A stretch of 53,791 bases of DNA from Treponema sp. (GTDB lineage Bacteria; Spirochaetota; Spirochaetia; Treponematales; Treponemataceae). This document shows positions 15,048 to 23,775 of the stretch, piece by piece; positions within the stretch are counted from its first letter, which is position 1; the number at the start of each line of letters is the position of its first letter. The DNA lies in NCBI GenBank assembly GCA_016287815.1, contig JAEEWW010000008.1:1-53791 (forward strand), given 5' to 3'. The notes beneath the pieces are model-generated. The model saw nothing but the letters and a program-made list of their open reading frames with translations. It was not told the DNA's origin and did no database searches. Made by a program: the position numbers and the translations under genes.

Positions 15048-15701
15048 ATGATTTCTTTAATTGCTTTTTTAGGAAATTATGGCAAAGAATACGAAAGAAC
15101 CCGCCATAATGCCGCCTGGATTTTTGAAAACTCACTGCCATTTGCAGCAAATATCAGCTGGAAAAATAAGTTTAAAGGACAGTTTTCCGCAGTTGATACA
15201 ATTACCGTAAAATCCTGGTGCGAAGAAGCCGGCCTTAATAACGGCAAGCCAATAAATATTCCGGATTCTGCCGGAAATAAAATCTATTTTTTAATGCCAG
15301 AAACTTACATGAACCTTTCAGGCGATGCCATAGGCGAAGCCGCCAGATTTTTAAAAATAAAACCTGAAGAAATTCTTGTAGTACATGACGAGCTTGAACT
15401 TCCGATAGGGACAGTCAGTCTGAAATTCGGTGGCGGGCTTGGCGGACACAACGGACTCCGCTCAACAAAAGCTAATCTTGGGACGGCTGATTTCTGGCGG
15501 CTTCGCTTCGGCATAAGTAAACCGACCAACGGCAACATTGCAGACTATGTTTTAAGTTCCTTTACTTCTGACGAACAGATAATCCTTTCGCAGATTTTTC
15601 CGCAGGTTCACGAATTACTTGAAAAAGTTCTGTTCTCTGCAAAGCCGGAAAATTTAATTGCCCAATGGGGAAAACGTAAACTTGTACCGGAGGTAAAATA
15701 A
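15048..15701 (+). CDS. pth: Peptidyl-tRNA hydrolase
   Basis: The 217-residue enzyme releases tRNA from stalled peptidyl-tRNA in the cytosol. The active-site residues are recognisable with E. coli-like numbering: Asn10 (FLGNYG), His20 (YERTRHN) and the Asp of VVHDELELPIG. The motifs GGGLGGHNGLRS and PETYMNLSG are intact, and the length is slightly above the usual 190-200 because of an insert near residues 55-75. A TATACT box ends 6 nt before the ATG and there is no Shine-Dalgarno sequence, suggesting leaderless translation. The mazG gene starts one base after the stop, so the two are cotranscribed. Confidence 0.92.
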   Translation: MISLIAFLGNYGKEYERTRHNAAWIFENSLPFAANISWKNKFKGQFSAVDTITVKSWCEEAGLNNGKPINIPDSAGNKIYFLMPETYMNLSGDAIGEAARFLKIKPEEILVVHDELELPIGTVSLKFGGGLGGHNGLRSTKANLGTADFWRLRFGISKPTNGNIADYVLSSFTSDEQIILSQIFPQVHELLEKVLFSAKPENLIAQWGKRKLVPEVK

Positions 15702-15702
15702 A

Positions 15703-16632
15703 ATGATGGATGCACCACAGTTTAATAAATCGGTTCAGGCAGAATCTAGCGAAGCCGCCGCATTTAAGCGTTTTTCTGACGTTATAAAATGCCTTCGCGC
15801 AGAAGGCGGCTGTCCGTGGGATTTAAAACAGACGCCGCTTTCCATGCGTACTGACCTGGCAGAAGAGGCTTTTGAAGCGATAGACGCAATCAGCGCAGAA
15901 GATGCAGCGCATGCAAAAGAAGAATTAGGCGATGTTCTTTTGAACACTCTGATGATTTCGTACATGTACGAGCAGAACGGCGATTTTAAAATTGAAGACG
16001 AAATTAACGAAGTTGCCGATAAAATTATCCGCCGTCACCCGCATGTGTTTAATGCAAGTTCCGGTGCCGAATGCATGACAGGTAAAGTAGAAAATGCAGA
16101 AGAAGTTTTAAATCAGTGGGATAAGATTAAAGAAAAGGTTGAAGGCCGCAAAGGCGAAAAATCAATTTTAGACGAAGTTCCGCAGGGATTTCCTCCTCTT
16201 TTAAAAGCCTACAAAATGCAGAAAAAAGCCGCAAAACGCGGTTTTGACTGGACTGAAATTGAACCTGTTAAAGAAAAAATCCTTGAAGAACTGGAAGAAG
16301 TTAAGCAGGCATATAATGCCGTACAGAAAGAAAAGGCTTGCGGTCAGGAACTTAAACCGCACACAACAAATTCAACACCTGAACTGGACAAGGCTAATCT
16401 TGCGCTGGAAGAAGAAGTTGGTGATTTGCTTTTTGCCGTTGTAAATTATTCACGTCATCTTGGAATTGACCCGACTCTTGCACTTTCGCGCTCAAACCAG
16501 AAGTTTTATAGAAGGTTTTCGTTTGTTGAACAGGAAATGAAAAAAGCCGGCTACGAAATGAATCAGGAACATTTTAAGGAAATGGATTCGTTCTGGGATA
16601 AAGCAAAAGCCAAAGAAGAAGAAAAGCACTAG
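15703..16632 (+). CDS. mazG: Nucleoside triphosphate pyrophosphohydrolase MazG
   Basis: The 309-residue protein has two MazG domains. The first (about 20-130) contains GGCPWDLKQT, the metal-binding AEEAFEAIDAI and EELGDVLLN, then RRHPHVF; the second (about 180-300) repeats EEVGDLLFAVVNYSRHLGIDP. MazG hydrolyses (d)NTPs to NMP and pyrophosphate, limits aberrant nucleotides, and can lower ppGpp. Its ribosome site GGAGG lies within the last codons of pth. A charged insert (about 205-225) lengthens the protein beyond the common 260-280 residues. The stop codon overlaps that of the convergent queH in a CTAG. Confidence 0.9.
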   Translation: MMDAPQFNKSVQAESSEAAAFKRFSDVIKCLRAEGGCPWDLKQTPLSMRTDLAEEAFEAIDAISAEDAAHAKEELGDVLLNTLMISYMYEQNGDFKIEDEINEVADKIIRRHPHVFNASSGAECMTGKVENAEEVLNQWDKIKEKVEGRKGEKSILDEVPQGFPPLLKAYKMQKKAAKRGFDWTEIEPVKEKILEELEEVKQAYNAVQKEKACGQELKPHTTNSTPELDKANLALEEEVGDLLFAVVNYSRHLGIDPTLALSRSNQKFYRRFSFVEQEMKKAGYEMNQEHFKEMDSFWDKAKAKEEEKH

Positions 16633-17342
16633 CGGTTTTGCATGCTGTAAACACAGCCGCAGTAAGTCTGCCGATAAAGTCCGTATTCTTTAGAAAGTTC
16701 AAGCGAGCGCAGATATCCGTTTTTCTTTTTAAAGTCACTGTAAAGATAGCGGACTTTTCCGCCGCTTTTTTCAGATTCTTCGTTTAGCAGCCTGCCGATT
16801 TCATTCACCTTTTCAGAATCTTTTAAAGGGCTTAGCGTTAAAGTTGTAGCAAAATAATCAAAGCCTTTAGATTCCGCAATGGCAAAAGCCCTTTTCATGC
16901 GGAATTCATAGCAGCGGCGACATCGCTCGCCTTTTTCTTTTTCCTGCGCCAGTTCAGGATTCAAATCTATGCGGACTGCATCATAATAATCCTGAACATC
17001 ATATTTATCTTCTATTATATTTATTTGTTTTTCATTACGCTGATTATATTCTTTTACAAAGCTTAAGATTTCATCACGGCGTCTTATATATTCAGTTTCC
17101 GGATGAATGTTAGGATTATAAAAGTAAACGGTTATGTCAAAAAAAGGCGCAACACGTTCAAGACACGAAGAAGAACACGGAGCACAGCAGGCATGCAAAA
17201 AAAGACCCGGCTTTTTATTTGCGTAGATTTTGCCGTCACCGGTAGCTTCCGGTTCAGCAGCCTTTTCCTGCAAAAGCTTTATCGTGTTTTCCATTTCGGT
17301 ATTGTAATTAATTTTTTTTCCGTTAAGCTGCTCTGTTTTCAT
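16629..17342 (-). CDS. queH: Epoxyqueuosine reductase QueH
   Basis: The 237-residue protein matches QueH (formerly DUF208), which performs the last step of queuosine synthesis, reducing epoxyqueuosine in tRNA; it is unrelated to the cobalamin enzyme QueG. The cluster and redox cysteines are visible: LHACCAPCSSSCLE near residue 50, GERCRRCYEFR near 145, and the C-terminal YCGCVYS. Flanking family motifs YFYNPNIHPETEY and TLTLSPLKDSEKVNEIG are intact. The ATG at 17342 has no strong ribosome site; the MITE-like repeat begins only 8 bp upstream, so its promoter may lie within that element. No other queuosine gene is nearby. Confidence 0.9.
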   Translation of the reverse strand: MKTEQLNGKKINYNTEMENTIKLLQEKAAEPEATGDGKIYANKKPGLFLHACCAPCSSSCLERVAPFFDITVYFYNPNIHPETEYIRRRDEILSFVKEYNQRNEKQINIIEDKYDVQDYYDAVRIDLNPELAQEKEKGERCRRCYEFRMKRAFAIAESKGFDYFATTLTLSPLKDSEKVNEIGRLLNEESEKSGGKVRYLYSDFKKKNGYLRSLELSKEYGLYRQTYCGCVYSMQNR

Positions 17343-17349
17343 AAATCAG

Positions 17350-17577
17350 TAATTCTCAGAGCAGACGCATTATAAATACAAACACTTTTATAGCGGCTTC
17401 CAGTCGTATAAAATGCTTATCGAAACCGCAGGCTCGCCTGCTACACGCTTTTTGTGCCTGTAATTATTTACGTTTGCCGCAAGGGCGGCAGCACAAAAAG
17501 AGTGTTTTCGAAAGCATTTTCACTCCTTCTCGCCGATTCATTGTGAAATATTTATAATGCGTCTGACTTGAGCAATT
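17350..17577. repeat. MITE-like element with nested inverted repeats
   Basis: CAGACGCATTATAAAT (17362-17377) is exactly repeated in inverse at 17550-17565, and the match continues outward with small gaps (AATTCTCA against TGAGCAATT). Inside lie two more inverse pairs: AAAATGCTTnnCGAAA (17410-17425) with TTTCGAAAGCATTTT (17506-17520), and ACACGCTTTTTGTGC (17443-17457) with GCACAAAAAGAGTGT (17491-17505). Small GC-rich hairpins sit at the tip. The element of about 230 bp fills the divergent gap between queH and the beta-helix lipoprotein (17343-17657) and encodes no protein. Confidence 0.7.
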
Positions 17578-17657
17578 CCTAATTACTCTAGCAAAAAAGA
17601 CCGTCTTGTTCTATAATTTATTTATTAAAAAAGACTAATATAGGAAAAAGTAAAAAT

Positions 17658-20600
17658 ATGGAGACTTTCAAAACTTCTACACATATATCTAGGGTGGGGC
17701 ACTCTGTGCGGAACTCATGTAGTACCCGGCCTGTTTTGCACCCCATATTCACTTTTTTATTTATCGCTTTTGTTTTTTCTATAATAACTTCCTGTTCTTT
17801 CGAAGGTGCTGCAACTCCTACCGGCATTGACACATCTAACACTCCAGCTGCCAGCAATATCGTATATTTTACAGGCACAGTTGATTCAAACGGCGCACTG
17901 CCAGCAGATGTAAGCAACGATTTGGAAAGTGCTGTGTCTGCAATTTCATCGGGCAGTATTGCAAGCAGCGCTTTTCCTTCTATTAACACTACAGAATATG
18001 AGTATTTTGCGCAGGCAACGTATGACGGCTTGAACTCACCTGTAGAAGGCGATTTTGCATCAGGTTCTTCAACTTTTACAATTGCACTTGAAATCGGTCC
18101 CTCTTGGTCAATTACAGCCGGCATAAGAAAGAAATCAGGCCATACGGTCGTAATGCAGTCTGAACCTTACACCCCAAGTCCTGTTCTTTCTGCAACAAAT
18201 CCTGTAATGACTCATACATTTACCGCAGTTCCTGTTGAAGGTGGAAGCGGAAAAATTGAACTTGATATGACTGTAGCTTCTTCTGTGTACTCTGTAGAAT
18301 CAACCTGTTCTAATAATACTGCATGGCAGGAAGCACTAACTGCCGGAAAATTAACTGTAAATACAAGCGGAATTACAACCGGCTCTGCTGAAACTGACAC
18401 TATTCCCGCCGGCACTTACGAAGTAACCTTAAACTTTTACGACAGTGCAGCCCCAACCGGCGATAATCCTGATACACGAGTTTTACTTTACACAACAACT
18501 CAAACCATAAACGTTTTTGCTGGAATGACAACCAATAAATGGCGGTCAGGTTCTTCTGTTTCCGGCTCTTTAATTGATAATACAGACGGCACATTCAATT
18601 TAACAAGTACAATAATTTCAAGTTTTTCTCGCACACTTTTCTACGTAGGACAAACCAGCGCCGCTACAAGCGTAAATATTAATGCCAGCGATGAAAACCC
18701 GGGCAGCGCTTACGCTCCGCTGGCAACACTGGCACGCGCTTTAGATATAATCAGACAGACAAACAATTCTTCAACAGATTACATAATTTTTGTAACAGGA
18801 ACCTATACCGGTAATTTTGAAATTCCTTCAACAATTACCACTTCAATGGCAAATTCTATTACTATAAAGGGAACAAAAAGTCTTGCTTCGGGAGTGCCGC
18901 AGGATATTTTAACGGCAAACAATTCGGGTACTGTATTAACTGTTGAAACGGCAGTTCCTGTAACGATCGAAAACTTAAAAATTACAGGCGGAAATACTAC
19001 TGGTAACGGCGGCGGAATTAAAATCAATAACTCTAATGCTAAACTATATCTTGCAAATGGAGCTTTAGTTACAGGTAATCAGGCAACTCATGGCGGCGGT
19101 GTTTTTCTTGAAAGCGGAAGCCTGTTTATTTATGGAACTGCAGTCGTAGGAAAGGCAGGAGTTACTTCCCCTGCTGCTGATGGTACTGGAACTTATGGAA
19201 ATAAGGCAGTTTCTACCGGTGGTGGTGTTGGAGTAGGAAGCGGAACCCTATGGTTAGGCTATTCGGCAGAAAATGTCCCTGCAACAACTTCCGGTGGTGT
19301 TATTTATAATCTTGTAAAAGACAGTACTGAAACTCATGGCGGCGGTATAGATAATAAAACTGGAACTATAAATATAGCCAGAGGAAATGTATCGTATAAC
19401 TGTGCCACCAGTTCTGATGCTGTTGGCTGTGGAGGCGGAATATCTACGGCTAGAACTTTAAAAATAAGCGGAAGCGCTGTAATAGAGGGAAACGTTTCTG
19501 CTTATGGCGGTGGCGTTTATCTAACAAGAGATACTTATAACGGCAGCCTTGAAATGACAGGCGGTACAATAAAGTCTAACCGTGCGGTAGTAGAAAATGA
19601 TACCAGAGGAGACGGCGGCGGAGTTGCAGTCACTAACAATGCAAGTTTTACTATGTCCGGCGGTACAATAACGTCTAATACTTCAGAAGGCAAGGGCGGT
19701 GCCGTAACTATGCTGGATGGAAGAGCGTTTAACATTAAAGGCTCTCCTTCAATTCCTTATGGGGTAAACGGCACAACTGGTGCTGGTAAAAACGATGTTT
19801 ACCTTGGTTCAGGTAAAAAAATTAATATTACAGGTGCCCTTAACCTGCCTGCAGCTGCAAACGGAAAAGTTGCAACGATTACTCTTGATGAATATGTTAC
19901 CGGTTTGCAGTTACTTACCCTTGATTCATCTCCAAGTCCTTCAACAACGCTTGCAGATGAATACAGTAAATTTGCGCTTGCAGATGAGTCAAACGTAAAC
20001 GTAAAATCTTCAGGTTATACAGGTTATTCAGAAACTATTACAACATTCTATGTAAGAGCAACTGGAAGCGATTCTAATAACGGAAAAACTGCGGACACTG
20101 CATATCAGACGATTGGAAAAGCACTCAAACGTATTACAGGTCAGTGTTCTGTAGAAGATTATACAATCAATATAGTTGGAGAACTTACAGGTGCTCAGGT
20201 AATTCCTGCAAGCGATACAAGCAATAATATTGCTATAAACGCTCAGACGGCTAAATCAATAACCCTCTGCGGTGAAGGTTTGGGTGCAGAGCTTGACGGC
20301 GGATTTACAAGTTCATCTAATGGAACAACATTAACAATTTCTACGGCACAGCCTGTTACAATTGAAAACCTTACAATTACAGGTGGATTTGCAGAAAATT
20401 ACGGCGGCGGTTTGTATATTGAGACAAATGCAAATGTTGTTATTTCAGAAGGTGCTAATATAATACAAAATACAGCTAATAATTATGGCGGCGGTATTTA
20501 CACTAAAGGAACTCTTGCACTGAGCGGCGGAATTGTAAATAAAAATTATGCTCATGCCGGCGGCGGTATATTTATAGATGGCGGAAAGGTTTTAATATAC

Positions 20601-22316
20601 GGGAATGCCATGATTGGCGAAGATGCTGCAGGTCTTGCTGAAAACCAGAGAATTGCAACAGCAGAATCGTATGGAAATTTGGCCGACTCTTATGGCGGTG
20701 GCATTTATGTTAACGGAGGAATTCTTGCTTTAGGCTATAGTTCTTATACAAGTGCAGATGAAAATTATCCTGAAGAATTTACAGGTAAAATATGCCGCAA
20801 TTATACACGTAACGGTGGAGGAATAGCTGGCCCCGGAGGAACTGTTGTATTTGCCAGCGGTACAATTTCTTATAATGCTGCTTCTGAGGATTCCGGTGGT
20901 ATGAATATTAATGGTGCCGGCGGTGATGGTTGTAATTTTACGATGACCGGCGGAAGCATTGAACATAATTCAGCTCCTTGTGGTGGTGGAATTTGTATTA
21001 CTCAGGAACCACATGTAACTATAGAGGGAGGTTCAATAAGTTATAATACGGCAACAGACTCTTCTAAAGGCGGCGGCGGAATTTATATAAAGAAGGCATC
21101 TGCATATACTACAACCTTAAATTTATACGGTGGTACAATAAGCAATAACACAGCAGATAACGGCGGTTCCGGCGGCGCAATTTATGTAGATGACGGCAAT
21201 AAGTTCAACATAAAAGGCAGTGTATACGTTCCTTATGGAGTAGGCGGCGCAGAAGGTACAGGTAAAAATGACCTTTACCTTGAAGACGGCATGTCTGTTA
21301 CTATTGCAGGTAAGCTTACTCCGCCTTCAGAATGTACAAATGGTGTTATTGCAACAATTAAACCTCAAACTTATAGTACAGAAACAACTGTACTTACGCT
21401 AAGTACATCTCCTGCTCCAAATCCAACGACAACGCTTAAAGCATCATGTAATAAATTTTCTGTAATACCAGAAGATTTAGGTGGGGGTACAACAGAAGAT
21501 TGGTTTGTTAGTGTAAATGGAAAGCTTACTAAAACAGAAACTTATGTTCCGGCTACAACTTCTGCAGCTACTATTTCTGAAAAAATGGATGATCCAAATG
21601 TTACAAAATTGGAAGCTGTTTTTGAAAGTGACTTTGGCTGTAAAGCCCCGGATATTCCAGATGAACAGAAAAGCGGTTCTACATATTACTATTGGAATAA
21701 TTCAAGCAGCAAATGGGAAATAGACTATTCATGTATAGTTCCAGCCGGAAAAACGCTTGAACTTCGTGCTGATACCCCCGTAACCATTAAAAGTGATTCA
21801 AATTATTACTTCTTTAAAGTCTATGGCACTCTCATTATCGGTGAAAATGTTACTGTAACAGGAACAGGTATAAGCCGTTCAGTAATCCACGGTCATTTAA
21901 TGGACATAGAAAACGGTGGAAAACTTATTCTGAATGGTGGAACAATTACAAATGGTGTCGGTGGCGGCACTATTATTCCGGCAATTGATATCAAATCAGG
22001 CGGCACATTTATTATGAATAGCGGACTGATGACTGGTACTACACGGTGTGGTACTGTTCGGGTTGGCTCAGGTGCCATATTTGAAATGAATGGCGGAGAA
22101 ATTTCTGGTAATAATACCGACTCTACCAATCAGGCTGCTGGTGTTACTGTAAAAAATAACGGTACATTCATAAAAACAGGTGGAACTATAAAAAATAATA
22201 CAAGAAACTTTAGCGATGGCTCGCAATTATATATTGAATCTGGTGGAAAATATGGAACAAGTGAATCCACTCTAACAACTTACAGCGATGTTTTTGAAAT
22301 AAGCGATGAATTTTAA
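17658..22316 (+). CDS. Large beta-helix repeat lipoprotein with internal duplication
   Basis: This 1552-residue protein has a lipoprotein signal: hydrophobic core FTFLFIAFVF and lipobox SIITSC with Cys46. Its N-region is unusually long; an in-frame GTG at codon 17, with GGGG just upstream, would give a normal one. After an N-terminal domain of about 300 residues come two related copies, about 327-790 and 796-1275. Both open with FYVG/FYVR, carry many GGGI and TGGxI turns of a right-handed parallel beta-helix, and end in an FNIKGS..PYGV segment with (N/D)-rich GKNDVYL or GKNDLYL. A shorter third set follows to the C-terminus. This is the architecture of Pmp-like or pectin-lyase-fold surface proteins. 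It is probably anchored outside the cell; substrate or adhesion role is unknown. A terminator follows at 22343. Confidence 0.78.
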   Translation: METFKTSTHISRVGHSVRNSCSTRPVLHPIFTFLFIAFVFSIITSCSFEGAATPTGIDTSNTPAASNIVYFTGTVDSNGALPADVSNDLESAVSAISSGSIASSAFPSINTTEYEYFAQATYDGLNSPVEGDFASGSSTFTIALEIGPSWSITAGIRKKSGHTVVMQSEPYTPSPVLSATNPVMTHTFTAVPVEGGSGKIELDMTVASSVYSVESTCSNNTAWQEALTAGKLTVNTSGITTGSAETDTIPAGTYEVTLNFYDSAAPTGDNPDTRVLLYTTTQTINVFAGMTTNKWRSGSSVSGSLIDNTDGTFNLTSTIISSFSRTLFYVGQTSAATSVNINASDENPGSAYAPLATLARALDIIRQTNNSSTDYIIFVTGTYTGNFEIPSTITTSMANSITIKGTKSLASGVPQDILTANNSGTVLTVETAVPVTIENLKITGGNTTGNGGGIKINNSNAKLYLANGALVTGNQATHGGGVFLESGSLFIYGTAVVGKAGVTSPAADGTGTYGNKAVSTGGGVGVGSGTLWLGYSAENVPATTSGGVIYNLVKDSTETHGGGIDNKTGTINIARGNVSYNCATSSDAVGCGGGISTARTLKISGSAVIEGNVSAYGGGVYLTRDTYNGSLEMTGGTIKSNRAVVENDTRGDGGGVAVTNNASFTMSGGTITSNTSEGKGGAVTMLDGRAFNIKGSPSIPYGVNGTTGAGKNDVYLGSGKKINITGALNLPAAANGKVATITLDEYVTGLQLLTLDSSPSPSTTLADEYSKFALADESNVNVKSSGYTGYSETITTFYVRATGSDSNNGKTADTAYQTIGKALKRITGQCSVEDYTINIVGELTGAQVIPASDTSNNIAINAQTAKSITLCGEGLGAELDGGFTSSSNGTTLTISTAQPVTIENLTITGGFAENYGGGLYIETNANVVISEGANIIQNTANNYGGGIYTKGTLALSGGIVNKNYAHAGGGIFIDGGKVLIYGNAMIGEDAAGLAENQRIATAESYGNLADSYGGGIYVNGGILALGYSSYTSADENYPEEFTGKICRNYTRNGGGIAGPGGTVVFASGTISYNAASEDSGGMNINGAGGDGCNFTMTGGSIEHNSAPCGGGICITQEPHVTIEGGSISYNTATDSSKGGGGIYIKKASAYTTTLNLYGGTISNNTADNGGSGGAIYVDDGNKFNIKGSVYVPYGVGGAEGTGKNDLYLEDGMSVTIAGKLTPPSECTNGVIATIKPQTYSTETTVLTLSTSPAPNPTTTLKASCNKFSVIPEDLGGGTTEDWFVSVNGKLTKTETYVPATTSAATISEKMDDPNVTKLEAVFESDFGCKAPDIPDEQKSGSTYYYWNNSSSKWEIDYSCIVPAGKTLELRADTPVTIKSDSNYYFFKVYGTLIIGENVTVTGTGISRSVIHGHLMDIENGGKLILNGGTITNGVGGGTIIPAIDIKSGGTFIMNSGLMTGTTRCGTVRVGSGAIFEMNGGEISGNNTDSTNQAAGVTVKNNGTFIKTGGTIKNNTRNFSDGSQLYIESGGKYGTSESTLTTYSDVFEISDEF

Positions 22317-22342
22317 AATTGTTAAGAACAAGAAATAAAAAA

Positions 22343-22370
22343 ATGATGCGGGTAATGTTACCCGCATCAT
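22343..22370. terminator. Bidirectional terminator
   Basis: ATGATGCGGGTAA (22343-22355) and TTACCCGCATCAT (22358-22370) are perfect inverse copies; a few inner pairs must open to form the loop. An A-rich run lies on the left (AAATAAAAAAA) and TTATT on the right, between two converging genes whose stops are at 22316 and 22396. Confidence 0.7.
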
Positions 22371-22395
22371 TTATTAGTGTAGTATAAATATAGCG

Positions 22396-23058
22396 TTAGT
22401 AGTCGTTGTCGCCCCTAGCCTGTCCCCAAAACTGAACAGTTACATCTTGGTCAGGCATAATAAATGTATATACCAGATTGTTTACTTCGTTTTGAGCACT
22501 TGTTTCTGTAGCTGTTATAGGTGTCCCATTAGATGCTTGTACTTGTAGAGCTTTTTGTTCTGCATGGTAGCCTTGTAATATAAGTACATAAACTGTAACT
22601 GTAGTTCCTGCAGCCGCCAAAGACATATTAGCAGTTGTGTGTGTACCTGCTACGTTGTCTAGAACTGTTATATTATATCCTTGTGCAAACGTTCCAGAAA
22701 CAGTTACATCACTTGCAGGCATTGTAAAAGTGTAGCTAGTACAATTATCATTTGGAGTTGTTGTCACTGAGGAACCGTTTGCTCCTGTAACTGTAAGAGA
22801 ACTTAAAGCCATTCCAGTTAAAGGTGCTATTGAAAGGGTAACTGTTGAACCACTTACTGCTGATGCCGTTGGCGAGGCCGTTATAGTGCCGCCTGTAGCA
22901 GAGTTTACAGTAATTGTATAACTTGATCCTGTACTTCCGTCACCAGAACCAGTTCCATCGCTACCACCACTATCAGAACCACCGCCCGATGACATGCTGC
23001 ATGAAGAAACTAAAATTGCGGCACAAAGGATAAGCACCGCATACAAATACTTTTTCAT
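22396..23058 (-). CDS. Lipoprotein with InlB-type B-repeats
   Basis: The 220-residue protein starts with a lipoprotein signal (MKKYLYAVLILCAAILVSSC; Cys20) and a Gly/Ser/Asp-rich linker. Two beta-rich units follow, each ending in the divergent InlB B-repeat motif: SYTFTMPASDVTVSGTF and VYTFIMPDQDVTVQFWG. Such repeats occur in bacterial surface proteins and are thought to act as spacers or adhesive modules; a specific role cannot be given. The ATG at 23058 is supported by AAGGAG 9 nt upstream; the ORF opening at 23067 is not needed. It faces the beta-helix lipoprotein across a shared terminator. Confidence 0.78.
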   Translation of the reverse strand: MKKYLYAVLILCAAILVSSCSMSSGGGSDSGGSDGTGSGDGSTGSSYTITVNSATGGTITASPTASAVSGSTVTLSIAPLTGMALSSLTVTGANGSSVTTTPNDNCTSYTFTMPASDVTVSGTFAQGYNITVLDNVAGTHTTANMSLAAAGTTVTVYVLILQGYHAEQKALQVQASNGTPITATETSAQNEVNNLVYTFIMPDQDVTVQFWGQARGDNDY

Positions 23059-23183
23059 AATTAACACTCCTTACTCTTTTAATACTCAAGTATTATGTTA
23101 TGTATACAACAAGTCTAGAGCAGAAAAATGAAATATGCAAGTTTAAATCATACAATATATTCATGATTGGAGAAATTAGAGTT

Positions 23184-23681
23184 TTACTTCTTTTTTGCAA
23201 GGTTAAGTAATGTAAAATTAATGTGGCAGTAACCAGAAGGATTTTTATCAAGATATTTCTGATGATATTCTTCGGCCGTATAAAAGTTTTTTAATGGAAG
23301 AACTTCGACGGCAAGCTTTTGTCCGAGCTTTTCTTCCTGCTGTTGAACAACAGTATTAATTTGCGGAAGAAATTCATCGCTTTCAAAATAAATTCCTGTT
23401 CTGTACTGAATGCCTTCGTCTTCGCCCTGCTTGTTTACAGAAAGCGGATTGATAATCATAAAATAATATTCAAGTATTTTTTCTATAGAAATGATTTTTT
23501 CGTCAAATTCAATTTTAACCGTTTCTGCGTGACCGCTGTTATGATGCTTTACGTCTTCATAACTTGGATTTTCTGTATTGCCGTTTGCATAACCTACGGT
23601 TGTTTTTACAATTCCTTCAAACTGGTCAAAAAATTTCTGGCTTCCCCAAAAGCATCCTGCTGCAAGATAAATAGTTTTCAA
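23184..23681 (-). CDS. msrA: Peptide-methionine (S)-S-oxide reductase MsrA
   Basis: The 165-residue enzyme repairs oxidised methionine. The catalytic site AAGCFWG (Cys10) is at the extreme N-terminus; the conserved VGYANGNTENPSYEDVKHHNSGHAETV, the YYFMIINP segment and the C-terminal PSGYCHIN follow. No signal peptide is present, so it is cytoplasmic. The start codon is TTG at 23679-23681 with AAGGA 7 nt upstream; no ATG would keep the GCFWG strand. It lies downstream of metQ on the same strand with a 36-bp perfect palindrome in the gap, a sensible methionine uptake and repair pairing. Confidence 0.9.
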   Translation of the reverse strand: MKTIYLAAGCFWGSQKFFDQFEGIVKTTVGYANGNTENPSYEDVKHHNSGHAETVKIEFDEKIISIEKILEYYFMIINPLSVNKQGEDEGIQYRTGIYFESDEFLPQINTVVQQQEEKLGQKLAVEVLPLKNFYTAEEYHQKYLDKNPSGYCHINFTLLNLAKKK

Positions 23682-23710
23682 ATTTTCGTCCTTATTTTGT
23701 TATTTATAGT

Positions 23711-23746
23711 TTTCCGCGCAGACTTGCATGCAAGTCTGCGCGGAAA
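23711..23746. repeat. Perfect 36-bp palindrome between metQ and msrA
   Basis: The 36 bases 23711-23746 read identically on both strands, with arms TTTCCGCGCAGACTTGCA and its complement. The centre is TGCA and there is no spacer. No T-run follows on the minus strand. It starts 30 bp before the msrA start codon and lies 30 bp after the metQ stop. It may separate expression of the two genes, or be a protein binding site. Confidence 0.75.
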
Positions 23747-23775
23747 TAACATTTCTCGCTTATTCGGCAGTTACA

